Shown here: positions 33,167-41,739 of the stretch, in pieces | Numbering within the stretch: the first letter of the stretch is position 1 | How the letters are laid out: each line of letters starts with the position of its first letter | Source: Novosphingobium aerophilum | Lineage (GTDB): Bacteria; Pseudomonadota; Alphaproteobacteria; Sphingomonadales; Sphingomonadaceae | Direction of reading: 5' to 3' | Assembly: GCF_014230305.1 (NCBI RefSeq) | Contig: NZ_JACLAU010000027.1 | Location: forward strand, 1-47,737 | DNA: 47,737 bases | The notes under the pieces: model-generated | Database searches by the model: none | Told to the model about the DNA's origin: nothing | Seen by the model: the letters and a program-made list of their open reading frames with translations, nothing else | Program-made: the position numbers and the translations under genes

Positions 33167-33676
33167 ATGAAGAAGATCCTGCTCGTGGCCGCAGTGGCGG
33201 CCGGACTTTCCGGAGGCGCGGCCCAGGCCGCCACCGGCAACAGCGCGACCGGCACCGGTACGGCCAATGCCGTAGTGGTCGGACCGCTGCAGATTACCCA
33301 CAACACTGGCGCTGCGCTCAACTTCGGCAGCTTCACGGCTGGGACCGGCGGCACAGTGACTGTGACCTCGGCTGGTGTCGCCTCGGCCACCGGCGATGTC
33401 GGGTTGGTCACGGGGTCGAGCCCGACAGCCGATGCCTTCACCGTGGTCGGCACTCCCAACCGCGCCTTCGGCATCACCGCCTCGAGCAGCAACACCGTCT
33501 CGACCGGCGGGGCCACTCCGGCAACCATGCCCTTCAGCGTCTCGGCTGCGAACAGCGCCTCGCTGACGGCGGGCGGCACCTTCGCGCTGGCCGTCGGTGG
33601 CACCCTGACGGTCGGCAGCGGCCAGGCTGCGGGCGCCTATACCGGCAGCTACACGGTCACGGTGACCTACCAGTAA
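33167..33676 (+). CDS. DUF4402 secreted protein 3 (probable major subunit)
   Basis: 169 residues with a textbook signal peptide (MKKILLVAAVAAGLSGGAAQA). The mature part is Ala/Gly/Thr/Ser-rich, without cysteine, and follows the DUF4402 pattern: ITHNTGAALNFGSFTAGTGG, VVGTPNRAFGITAS, a final GAYTGSYTVTVTYQ strand. That composition is what one expects of a repeatedly polymerised surface subunit. The gene has its own leader of 162 bases and hairpins on both sides, which would let it be made in excess. Confidence 0.88.
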   Translation: MKKILLVAAVAAGLSGGAAQAATGNSATGTGTANAVVVGPLQITHNTGAALNFGSFTAGTGGTVTVTSAGVASATGDVGLVTGSSPTADAFTVVGTPNRAFGITASSSNTVSTGGATPATMPFSVSAANSASLTAGGTFALAVGGTLTVGSGQAAGAYTGSYTVTVTYQ

Positions 33677-33692
33677 GGTCACATGTGGGGCG

Positions 33693-33725
33693 GTCCCTGC
33701 CGAACCTTCCGGGCTCGGCAGGGAC
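33693..33725 (+). terminator. Strong hairpin after the third DUF4402 gene
   Basis: GTCCCTGCCGA (33693-33703) pairs completely with TCGGCAGGGAC (33715-33725) around an 11-base loop. It sits 17 bases past the DUF4402-3 stop and 147 before the chaperone start. It has no T tract, so it may be a leaky terminator or a 3'-end stabiliser that keeps chaperone and usher levels below the subunit level. Confidence 0.6.
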
Positions 33726-33872
33726 TGTCACTCTGGCGCGGCGCTCCAGCGCCGCTGCCGCTTGCGCAAACTGTGCATCACTAAGTCCGGATCGCGGCAA
33801 AGGATTGCCTTCGAATCCGTGATTTCCCATAGCGTCCCAAATCGGATCGACTTGCACCGACTTGGGAGGCCC

Positions 33873-34856
33873 ATGACCAGCCAGCATTATCGGCCCGCCC
33901 GAACCCGCACCGCGCCAGGTCCCGGGCCGCGTCGGCCGTACGCGACAGGACCATCCCTGGCCCTGCTCGCGGCCCTGATCGGCCCGATCGCACAAACCCC
34001 GGCCCAGGCGCAGGCCCAGACCGCACCACCGCCTCCCGCCAGCGCGACGCCGCCAGCCGGATCGGTCGGCGGCATGGGTGACGTCAATCTCTATCCCAAG
34101 CGGGTGGTGATCGACGACCGCAACCGCCTTGCGACGATCGGCCTTTACAACCGCAGCCCGGCCCCGGGCGAATACGACGTGACCGTCAGCGACAAGCTGA
34201 TGACCCCGCAAGGCACCCTGATCGATCTGGAAACGGTGACCGATCCCGCGATGCGGGCCCGGGTCCGCTCGGCCGCAACCATGCTGCGCTGGTCCCCGCG
34301 CCGCGTGGCGCTGGGCGGCAGCGAGGCCCAGACCGTGCGGGTGATGGTCCGGGTCCCCCCCGATCTTCCGGCGGGCGAGTACCGTTCGCACTTCACCATC
34401 GTCTCGGCCCCGCCCGCTGCGGACGGGCTCAGCATCGACAATGCCACCGGCCAGGGCCAGAACCAGGGGATCGGCGTGCGCATCGTGCCGCGCTTCGGCA
34501 TCTCGATCCCGGTCATCGTCCGTGTGGGGGAAACCACGCTGAACGTCGGCCTGAAGGACTTCGCGCTCGGCGAAGGCGGGAGTGGCAAGGTGATCAATCT
34601 TACCGTCACGCGCGACGGCACCCGCTCGGCCTTCGGCGATATCCGCGTCCTGGCCCCCGGCAGCAAGGAGCCAATCGCCGAAGTGCTGGGTGTGGGTGTC
34701 TACACCGAGGTCGGATCGCGCACGGTCCAGGTACCGGTCAATCCCAAGGCCGATCCGCGCTTTCTGGCGCGCGGCGCGCGGCTGACCGCCACCTTCACCG
34801 ATGATGACAGCGCGCCTGGCAAGGTGCTGGCCAAGCAAGACTTCACCCTGCCGTGA
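33873..34856 (+). CDS. PapD-like periplasmic pilus chaperone
   Basis: A 327-residue protein with an N-terminal signal (hydrophobic SLALLAALIGPIAQTPAQA, after a basic start), a short Pro/Ala linker, then an Ig-like domain: VNLYPKRVVIDDRNRLATIGLYNRSPAPGEYDVTVSD, a QTVRVMVRVPPDLPAGEYRSHFTI strand and a second beta domain (about residues 190-327). The first domain fits PapD-type chaperones, which cap subunits and deliver them to the usher. ATG 33873 has GGGAGG upstream. The stop overlaps the usher start (GTGA). Confidence 0.85.
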   Translation: MTSQHYRPARTRTAPGPGPRRPYATGPSLALLAALIGPIAQTPAQAQAQTAPPPPASATPPAGSVGGMGDVNLYPKRVVIDDRNRLATIGLYNRSPAPGEYDVTVSDKLMTPQGTLIDLETVTDPAMRARVRSAATMLRWSPRRVALGGSEAQTVRVMVRVPPDLPAGEYRSHFTIVSAPPAADGLSIDNATGQGQNQGIGVRIVPRFGISIPVIVRVGETTLNVGLKDFALGEGGSGKVINLTVTRDGTRSAFGDIRVLAPGSKEPIAEVLGVGVYTEVGSRTVQVPVNPKADPRFLARGARLTATFTDDDSAPGKVLAKQDFTLP

Positions 34857-37800
34857 CCCCGGCGCGCCGCCGCGCAGCCCTGCGCGTCGGCGGGGTGGTC
34901 ATCACCGCCAGCCTTCTGCTGGCGGTCGAGCGGTGCGGGCGCGATACCGAGCGGATTGCGCCGCAGCCGACGGAAACCACACACGACCCGCGCGGGTCGG
35001 CCCGCATCACCTTGCCCATCCCGCACCAGGCCAGCAGGCCGCGCGAGTCCCATCCGCTCCCGATCCTGCGACCGGCCGCTCCGCGGACAGGAGCCGGACC
35101 GGGGGACCGCTCGCTGCACGGCCTTGTCGCGCCCCTGCCGACGCGGGCCGGGCCGACGCTGGTGGCCGCGAACGATCAGTCACCCGAGGCGGCCTATGCC
35201 GCCTCTGCTGCCCCCGCCTCACCGCCACCGGGTGTGCAGGAGCCCACCAGGGCGGACAGCGTCACGGCGCCCGCCCTTCTGCCGCCGCAAGCCCCCTCGC
35301 CGTCCGCCGCCGCACCTGTGAACGGGCCGGCTGCGACCCCGGGCAGCCTGCAGAGCCTGGCCGCGACGGTCATCCCGCGCGAACCTCTGCTGGGCCTTGC
35401 CCCGCCCCCCGGGGTGGCGCCCCCACCCGCAGCGCCGAGCTCGGCCGAACCGGTCGAGCAGCCGACCTCGGCCAACGACAACACCCCTATCGCGGCAGCG
35501 GAACCCCGGGCCGCACCGGACGCGACCAACCCTGGCCCTGCCCCGCCGCCGGCCTTGACGTCCGCCCCCGCCACGGACCTCGCTTCCCCGGCAGCAGAGC
35601 CATCGCTGAACGCTCCGTACCCGGCTCAGCCTCCGGCACCCTCCCCGCCGCCGGCCGAGCCGGAACCGCCGCCGGAGCCTGCAGCCGGCGCGGCCACCCC
35701 GGCCACCGGACCAGCGGCCCCGATCGTCCCCGTCGATCCGCCCCGCCCCGCCGCATCCCCTTCGCCAGCCGCTTTGCCCGGGCCGGCCACGGCACCCTCG
35801 CCTGCCCTCGGGACAACATCCGCCGGGGTTCTGGACCAGCCGTCGTCCTCACCCCCACCGGCCGCCGTCCTGCCCGCCGCCAGCCCCCGCACCAGCGGGA
35901 TCGGTGCGCCCGCCGCACCGCTGACCGGCTTTTCCGATGACGACGAGCTGATCCTCGAGATCACCACGGCCCGGCGTGAGCTCAACGGCACGATCATCGC
36001 CTACACCCAACGCGGCATTCCCTACCTCCCGCTGGGCGAGATCGCGCGCTTCCTCGACATGGCGGTGACGGTCAGCGACGACGGCCGCTATGCCACCGGC
36101 TGGGCGGTCGATCCGAGCAAGCCGGTCACGATCAACCTGCGTGAAGGCACGATCACCGTCGACGGCCAGACCCGCAAGCTGGGCCCGGATGACGCCGTGG
36201 CCTTCGATGGCGAGCTTTACCTGCGGGCCGATCGCTTTGCCGATCTCTTCCCGCTGACCCTGACCACCAACCTGCGCGCCCAGAGCGTGACCGTGCAGAC
36301 CCGGGTGCCCTTTCCCTTCGAGCAGCGTCTGGCCCGCGAGACCGCGCGCGATCTGCTGAAAAGCCGCCAGGGCCGGCGCGACGGGCGCAGCTTCACCCGG
36401 ATCGCCACGCCCTGGCGCCCGCTCGAACTGCCGCTGGCCGATGTCGAGCTGCGCCTGGCATCGGACACCACCCGCGGGACCCGCAGCGAGACGGACCTGC
36501 GCCTGGCGGGCGATCTCGCCTGGCTGACCGCGCGGTCGTTCCTGACCGCCGACAGCCAGCGCGGCGTGACCGCGGCGCGGCTCGAACTGGGCCGGCGCGA
36601 TCCCGATGGCGGCCTGCTCGGGCCGCTCGGCGCGACCGCCTTCGGGCTGGGCGATGTCACCTCGACCCCGCTGGCCATGGGCCCCGCCAGTGTCGCCGGG
36701 CGCGGCCTCTATCTGGGCAATGGCTCGCTCGAGCGGGCCTCGGTGTTCGACCGGATCGAACTGCGCGGCGACATGCCCGACGGCTTCGAGGCCGAGCTCT
36801 ATCGCAACAACATCCTGATCGACACGGCCACGGGCCCGGAAAACGGCCAGTACCGCTTCCTCAACGTGCCGGTGGAATTCGGCCTCAACGTGTTCCGCGT
36901 GGTGCTCTACGGCCCACAGGGGCAGCGGCGCGAGACGGTGCGGCAGATCAGCGTCGGCGATGGCCGGCTTGCCCCCGGCGAGCTGGTCTACGCCGCCAGC
37001 GCGGTGCAGAAGAACCGCTCGCTGTTCAACCTCCAGGGACGCGATTACATCCCCGGTCCGGATGACGGCGCGCTGCGGGCCACGGCCGATGTCCAGTACG
37101 GCTTCAGCAGTGGCCTGACCGGCACGCTCGGCACCGCCTGGTACGAACGGTTCGGCACCCGGCACTGGCTGGCGACCGGAGGGCTGCGCACGGGCCTGGC
37201 CGGGTTTGCCGTGCGGCTCGACGCCGGGCTGGCCGATCGCGGCGGTCGTGCGCTCGGGCTGGGCCTCGCCCGCAAGGTCGCCGGTTTCAGCGTCACGCTG
37301 AACCATGCCGAATATGGCGGCCGCTTCGTCGACGAGGTCCGGTCCTTCAGCGACCAGCCCTTGCGCCGCCTGACCGAGCTGGCCTTCAACGGCGCGATCC
37401 TCCTGGGCGGCGCGGGATCATCGTTCATCCTGCCGACCAACGGCCTGGTCCGCAACGTGGCCTTCGCGGACGGACGCCGCGTGCTGGCGGCTTCGCTCAA
37501 CCAGACGGTGCCGCTGTCACGGGCGCTCCAGTTGTCGAACCTGGTGGAGTTCAACCGGACCAGCCAGCCGCTGTTCAGCACCACCACCCAACTGCGCGGC
37601 GCCTTCGATCTGGCCTCGCTCTCGCGCGGCAAGACCCAGCTGCGGGCAAGCCTCGGCTACACCCTCGCCCCGACCGCCGCCATTTCGACAGCCTCGATCC
37701 AGATCGACCGCCGGATCGGCGATCGCATGACCTTGACCGCCTCGGCCGGGCACACCTTCGAAGCCCGGCAGGACCGGTTCGGGCTTTCGGCGATCCGCCG

Positions 37801-38551
37801 GTTCGATCGCTTCGCCCTGGCCTTCGACGCGGCCTATGCGACGCGGCCCTCGCAATACTCCGCGCTGCTCCGGTTCAGCGTGAGCCTCGGGCGCAATCCG
37901 CTCGACGGACGGCTGTTCCTCAGCCCGCCCGGCCTGGCGAGTGCCGGCGCGGTTGCCATCCACGCCTTCCGTGACCTCGACGGCGATGGCCAGCCCGACC
38001 CTGGCGAGCCGCCGCTGGCCGATGTCCGTTTCTTCGCAGGCAACGAAAGCCGTGCCACCGACGCGGCCGGAAACGTGCTGCTCGGGCGGCTCGGCGATGG
38101 GCCGCGGACCAGCGTGCGCATCGATTCCGACAGCCTGCCCGACATCAACCTGGCCCCCGCGGTCGAAGGGATCGAGTTCGCCCCGCGCGCCGGACATGTC
38201 CACGTGCAACCCTTCGCGGTGCGGCCGCTGGGGGCGCTCGACGGGACGGCCTTCTACCGCACGCCGGGCGGCGAGAAAGGCGTTTCGGGCGTGATCGTGC
38301 TGCTGATCGGCGCGGACGGCAAGCCGGCGGCGCGCACCCGCACCGGCTCGGACGGCTCGTTCTGGTTCGAGAAGGTCGTGCCCGGCGCCTATGCGGTGCA
38401 ACTCGACCCGGGACAGGCGCAACGTCTGAAAGTCCGCCTCGCCGCGCCGGTCACCGTCACGATCGGCACCGACGGCGAGGGCGAGCGGGCGGTGCTGCAC
38501 CTGGTGGGGGTCGAAGCGGAGGCGCAGGAACAGGGGCCGGGGACAGAGTGA
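34853..38551 (+). CDS. Usher-like outer-membrane assembly protein with Pro/Ala-rich N-terminus
   Basis: 1232 residues, starting at GTG 34853 overlapping the chaperone stop. Residues 12-25 form a hydrophobic segment without a clear cleavage site; residues about 60-360 are Pro/Ala/Ser-rich and disordered. Residues 363-470 form a small alpha/beta domain (GTIIAYTQRGIPYLPLGEIARFL). Residues about 515-1020 look like an usher beta barrel with a plug insert (GFEAELYRNNILIDTATGP). The C-terminus has two Ig-like or SdrD/carboxypeptidase-regulatory-like domains (FRDLDGDGQPDPGE; PGGEKGVSGVIVLL). It should secrete and order the DUF4402 subunits on the surface. The chaperone partner makes this reading firm; details are inferred. 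Confidence 0.8.
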   Translation: MTPARRRAALRVGGVVITASLLLAVERCGRDTERIAPQPTETTHDPRGSARITLPIPHQASRPRESHPLPILRPAAPRTGAGPGDRSLHGLVAPLPTRAGPTLVAANDQSPEAAYAASAAPASPPPGVQEPTRADSVTAPALLPPQAPSPSAAAPVNGPAATPGSLQSLAATVIPREPLLGLAPPPGVAPPPAAPSSAEPVEQPTSANDNTPIAAAEPRAAPDATNPGPAPPPALTSAPATDLASPAAEPSLNAPYPAQPPAPSPPPAEPEPPPEPAAGAATPATGPAAPIVPVDPPRPAASPSPAALPGPATAPSPALGTTSAGVLDQPSSSPPPAAVLPAASPRTSGIGAPAAPLTGFSDDDELILEITTARRELNGTIIAYTQRGIPYLPLGEIARFLDMAVTVSDDGRYATGWAVDPSKPVTINLREGTITVDGQTRKLGPDDAVAFDGELYLRADRFADLFPLTLTTNLRAQSVTVQTRVPFPFEQRLARETARDLLKSRQGRRDGRSFTRIATPWRPLELPLADVELRLASDTTRGTRSETDLRLAGDLAWLTARSFLTADSQRGVTAARLELGRRDPDGGLLGPLGATAFGLGDVTSTPLAMGPASVAGRGLYLGNGSLERASVFDRIELRGDMPDGFEAELYRNNILIDTATGPENGQYRFLNVPVEFGLNVFRVVLYGPQGQRRETVRQISVGDGRLAPGELVYAASAVQKNRSLFNLQGRDYIPGPDDGALRATADVQYGFSSGLTGTLGTAWYERFGTRHWLATGGLRTGLAGFAVRLDAGLADRGGRALGLGLARKVAGFSVTLNHAEYGGRFVDEVRSFSDQPLRRLTELAFNGAILLGGAGSSFILPTNGLVRNVAFADGRRVLAASLNQTVPLSRALQLSNLVEFNRTSQPLFSTTTQLRGAFDLASLSRGKTQLRASLGYTLAPTAAISTASIQIDRRIGDRMTLTASAGHTFEARQDRFGLSAIRRFDRFALAFDAAYATRPSQYSALLRFSVSLGRNPLDGRLFLSPPGLASAGAVAIHAFRDLDGDGQPDPGEPPLADVRFFAGNESRATDAAGNVLLGRLGDGPRTSVRIDSDSLPDINLAPAVEGIEFAPRAGHVHVQPFAVRPLGALDGTAFYRTPGGEKGVSGVIVLLIGADGKPAARTRTGSDGSFWFEKVVPGAYAVQLDPGQAQRLKVRLAAPVTVTIGTDGEGERAVLHLVGVEAEAQEQGPGTE

Positions 38552-38589
38552 CTGCGGGAAACCCGCCGAGGCCGGGCAAACCGCTATCC

Positions 38590-38800
38590 GGTGTGGATGG
38601 TCACTCGCTCGTAACGGCTTTGTCTGATGGTCAGGCCTAGCCGGACAGGGTGGCCTTGGCCGTTGATGACCGCACGGACTTTGGTGGCAAGACCGCCTCG
38701 GGAGTACCCCAGACAATGATTTCGATCCGCCGCTTTTGCCGTCGCGGCCTGGTGATGGGAACGATCGAAAGCGCGACACGATTATCCATCGTTCGGCGGT
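38590..38800 (-). pseudogene. Relic of an IS5-family transposase
   Basis: Within the 367 bases between the usher and the beta-helix gene, one minus-strand frame reads DRSHHQAATAKAADRNHC then LGYSRGGLATKVRAVINGQG and HPVRLGLTIRQ. SRGGL.TK.HAV followed by a strand ending in LT.GQ is the central signature of IS5-family transposases. An in-frame stop lies upstream, and both ends of the element are missing. It is a degenerate insertion, without effect on its neighbours' frames. Confidence 0.6.
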
Positions 38801-38918
38801 GACCGAGATGGCTACCAGGCGGCCGATCCGATCGTTCAACAGTGCCTGGTGAGAATGGCTTGCCCTCCTTACGAACTCTGAGTATTTCCGAGCCGTCGGG
38901 GCCAATGGCGGAGTTGAG

Positions 38919-40124
38919 ATGACCACCCTGACGTTCCCCAGGCCTTTGATGCGGATTCTGTCCGCTGCAGCCCTCGGCTTGGCCAGCCTGCTGGGGTTGA
39001 GCCATTGCAGTCCAGCCATCTCCGACTCCGGAACCATCGATGCCCTGACGGACGATGACGTCGCCCGTGCAATCGCCCGAAGCGATGGCGGAACCATCAG
39101 GATTGGCTCGGGTGCTTATTCAGCGATCACTATTCGCAGTTATTCGGGGCAGCGCCCTCTGATCATCGAATCGATCAGGGCGGACGATCCAGCCCGATTG
39201 GCAGGGCTGACCATCGCCGGGTCACGCAATGTCATCGTGCGCAACGTCGTGATCCAGCCATCGCGGCTCTCGAGCGAGGCGGCTGCCACCAAAGGAGCCG
39301 ATGCTCTTGCCGCCGTTAACGTCCGTGGCTCGAGCGACGTCACAATCGAAGGCGTGACATTGACTGGGACGCCGCAGGCCGGAGCGATCGGCAACGGCAC
39401 TGGCATGTTGGTTCGCAAAAGCCGCAGTATCCGGGTCATCGCGTGCCAATTCAGCCATTTCCGCTATGGGCTGGCCTTCCTGTCAGGGGACAGCTTGCAG
39501 ATCGAGCGTAACGAGTTTCATGACCTGCGCACTGATGCGATACGGGGCGGCGGAGTCAGCAATCTGCTGATTCAGGGCAATGTTATCAGCAATCTCAAAC
39601 CTGATGCCGGCGACCACCCCGACGGGGTGCAGCTGTGGACCGCGAACGAAACCCAGGCGGCCCGGGCAATCACCATTCGCGCCAACCTGATTTTTCGCGG
39701 CAACGGCGGCATTATCCAGGGTATTTTCGTGCGCGACAACAAGCTTCAACTGCCGTTCGAAGACTTGGAGATCAGCGGCAATCTGATCGTCGGATCGATG
39801 TACCATGGCATTTCGGTACAGGGCGGCAGGCGCCTCAGAATCATCGCGAATGAAGTCATCTCGGTCGGAGGGCAAAAAACCTGGATCAGGCTGAGTTCGG
39901 TGGACCATGCAACCGTGATCGACAACCGCGCTTCAACCTTCCTGTTTACAGACAGTCGCCAGATCGAAGAACGAGGCAACAAGATCAGGAGTCCTAGCAG
40001 CAAAGAGACCCGCACCCGGATGGCGCTGTGGCTGCAGCAACACCGGGAATTGACTGACCGTCCGGGCAAACTGCTCAAGTCGATCATGCAAGATCTTGAT
40101 CTACAAGACCCTCAACGCGACTAG
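38919..40124 (+). CDS. Secreted right-handed beta-helix protein
   Basis: 401 residues with a hydrophobic N-terminal segment (residues 12-28) ending near Cys30 (GLSHCS), which may be a lipoprotein-like or cleaved signal. From residue 55 it shows repeating short strands such as GLTIAGSRNVIVRNVVI, SDVTIEGVTLTG, LLIQGNVISNL and LEISGNLIVG, the rungs of a right-handed parallel beta-helix. Such proteins are polysaccharide lyases, epimerases or hydrolases. Beside exopolysaccharide genes, it may trim the polymer. No active site could be assigned. The ATG follows GGAG at five bases. Confidence 0.8.
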   Translation: MTTLTFPRPLMRILSAAALGLASLLGLSHCSPAISDSGTIDALTDDDVARAIARSDGGTIRIGSGAYSAITIRSYSGQRPLIIESIRADDPARLAGLTIAGSRNVIVRNVVIQPSRLSSEAAATKGADALAAVNVRGSSDVTIEGVTLTGTPQAGAIGNGTGMLVRKSRSIRVIACQFSHFRYGLAFLSGDSLQIERNEFHDLRTDAIRGGGVSNLLIQGNVISNLKPDAGDHPDGVQLWTANETQAARAITIRANLIFRGNGGIIQGIFVRDNKLQLPFEDLEISGNLIVGSMYHGISVQGGRRLRIIANEVISVGGQKTWIRLSSVDHATVIDNRASTFLFTDSRQIEERGNKIRSPSSKETRTRMALWLQQHRELTDRPGKLLKSIMQDLDLQDPQRD

Positions 40125-40194
40125 GTGGCCCGGACAAGTCTGATCCATTACCTGGCGGTCGCCAAGTGTACCATGCCGATTACCTTAGTGGCGA

Positions 40195-40312
40195 TGATCT
40201 GATCCCGGAAAACACGATCGCTTTGATTTGAGTACTTCGCCGTAGTCTCCCTGGCTGGGAGAAGCAAAGGATGCTGAAGGCATCGGGGTTTATTGTCACC
40301 GAGAAGGCGTTC
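40195..40312 (+). mobile_element. IS3-family left-end relic (copy 1)
   Basis: From TGATCTGATCCCGGAAAA at 40195 the sequence matches the left end of the IS3 copy at 47031, with point and small indel differences, up to GAAGGCGTTC at 40303-40312. After that it diverges. It includes the leader and the first codons of orfA, but the ATG of orfA has become ATGC and the frame is destroyed. It is an old, inactive partial copy in the same direction as copy 2. Confidence 0.8.
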
Positions 40313-40621
40313 CCGTGACGCACTCCACTCGTCACCATGGCCCCGGCCGGGAAACTCCGCCCCGGGTGGTCCAGACGATGGGGTCGGATCACCACCCAGG
40401 TGCTACTCCATGACCATGATGTCGGAACGCAGCAAAGAACCTTCCCGGTTTGGCACTGCGCTCTTCAGGAAGGTGAATTTGTGGCATAAAGCCTCTAGGA
40501 CGAAGAGCTAGCCGCCGGATTCAAGATTGAAGGTGTGCCCGTAACAGACCAAGCACCGCAGGGCTGACCGGCCCGTGTCAGGCGGTTTCCGCGCACGCGA
40601 GCGCCAGCTGAAGAGATTTTT
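40313..40621. other. Non-coding spacer before the pyruvyl transferase gene
   Basis: This 309-base stretch carries no convincing coding frame or RNA. Its first part could be decayed IS sequence continuing from the relic at 40195-40312. The last 100 bases must contain the promoter of the 40622 gene, but no clear -35/-10 pair is visible. Confidence 0.5.
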
Positions 40622-41659
40622 ATGCGCGTTTTCTACTATGCGGTCACCAGCAATTTCGGTGATCACATGAATTCGTGGCTCTGGCCACGGCTTATCCCTG
40701 AACTTTTGGCGCAGAAGAGCAATGATGTTCTGATCGGTATTGGATCATTGATCCAGGCCGATGTGGGCAAGCTGCAGGGCAACAAGATCGTGTTCGGGAC
40801 TGGGTCGGGTTACGGACCGATGCCGCTGCCGTCTGAGGTACGCGACTGGCGAGTCTATTGTGTTCGCGGCCCCTTGAGCGCCCGAATGCTCGGTTTGCCC
40901 GCGGAAAAGGCCGTGGTCGATGGTGCGTGGCTGGTGGATTCGCTGCCGGAATTCAGGTTTCGCGAGCGTGAGCGGCGGGGGACTGTTTTTGTCCCACATT
41001 GGACGACAGACCTTTATGCGAACTGGCGTCAACCGTGCCGAGAAGCTGGTATTCGGTATGTCAGCCCATTCCTTGATGGGGCAGCGGTTCTTGATTCCAT
41101 TGCCGGGGCTGAGCTTGCCATCGTTGAATCCCTTCACGGCGCGATAATGGCAGACTATTATCGCGTGCCGTGGATTCCGGTAGCAACCGGTGAACGCGTG
41201 CTGTCCTTCAAGTGGCTTGACTTCTGTCTATCACTCGGACTGCGCTTCAGGCCGATCCATCTTCCGATCACCGACTCCATCGAGCGTGCGATTGTTCCTG
41301 CCCCAGAGGACGAATGGAGCAGCGGTGTTCGTTACATGCCAGAAGCTGTTGAAGCGGACTTTGCGGAGGTGCCCCGTGCAAGGCACACTCCAGTGTCTTG
41401 GCAGTACCGCATGAAGGTCAAGGCGAAGGCTTTGGCCAGACCCGCAAGGACCGGGGCATGGCGGGCTATAAATGCCTTGCGGGAGACCGCTCCGCTTCGT
41501 GCCGCGTTCCGACCGCGGAGCCAGGCACTGGCTGACCTTCTCCAGGCGATAGCCCAGGAACCCTCGTTGTTGAGTTCAGACAGCTTGAGAGAACGGAAAC
41601 TCGAGCAACTGACCCAATGCCTTGAGCAGTTTCGATCCGATTTCGGAGTACGGTCCTAG
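40622..41659 (+). CDS. Polysaccharide pyruvyl transferase family protein
   Basis: 345 residues. The start MRVFYYAVTSNFGDHMNSWLWPRLI is typical: Gly-Asp followed by a loop. GIGSLIQADVGKLQGNKIVFGTGSGYG and VRGPLSARMLG mark the CsaB/PssK-like fold, with ELAIVESLHGAIMADYYRVPWI as the C-terminal acceptor-side motif (SLHG). These enzymes add a pyruvyl ketal from phosphoenolpyruvate to a sugar. The C-terminal 80 residues are basic and helical, beyond the usual domain. It is the first complete gene between the two IS3 copies. Confidence 0.87.
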   Translation: MRVFYYAVTSNFGDHMNSWLWPRLIPELLAQKSNDVLIGIGSLIQADVGKLQGNKIVFGTGSGYGPMPLPSEVRDWRVYCVRGPLSARMLGLPAEKAVVDGAWLVDSLPEFRFRERERRGTVFVPHWTTDLYANWRQPCREAGIRYVSPFLDGAAVLDSIAGAELAIVESLHGAIMADYYRVPWIPVATGERVLSFKWLDFCLSLGLRFRPIHLPITDSIERAIVPAPEDEWSSGVRYMPEAVEADFAEVPRARHTPVSWQYRMKVKAKALARPARTGAWRAINALRETAPLRAAFRPRSQALADLLQAIAQEPSLLSSDSLRERKLEQLTQCLEQFRSDFGVRS

Positions 41660-41739
41660 TGCAAGATTTCTTGACCGGTTTGCTCTGCATGCATCGACGT
41701 AGGCCCAGGACTACGCCCTACTGGCGGGTTGATTGATCT

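Noticed and set aside
34801..35940. Arg/Pro-rich frame inside the N-terminal part of the usher gene
   Set aside because: Shifted reading of the GC-rich Pro/Ala linker. The usher frame is the one overlapping the chaperone stop and continuing into domains.
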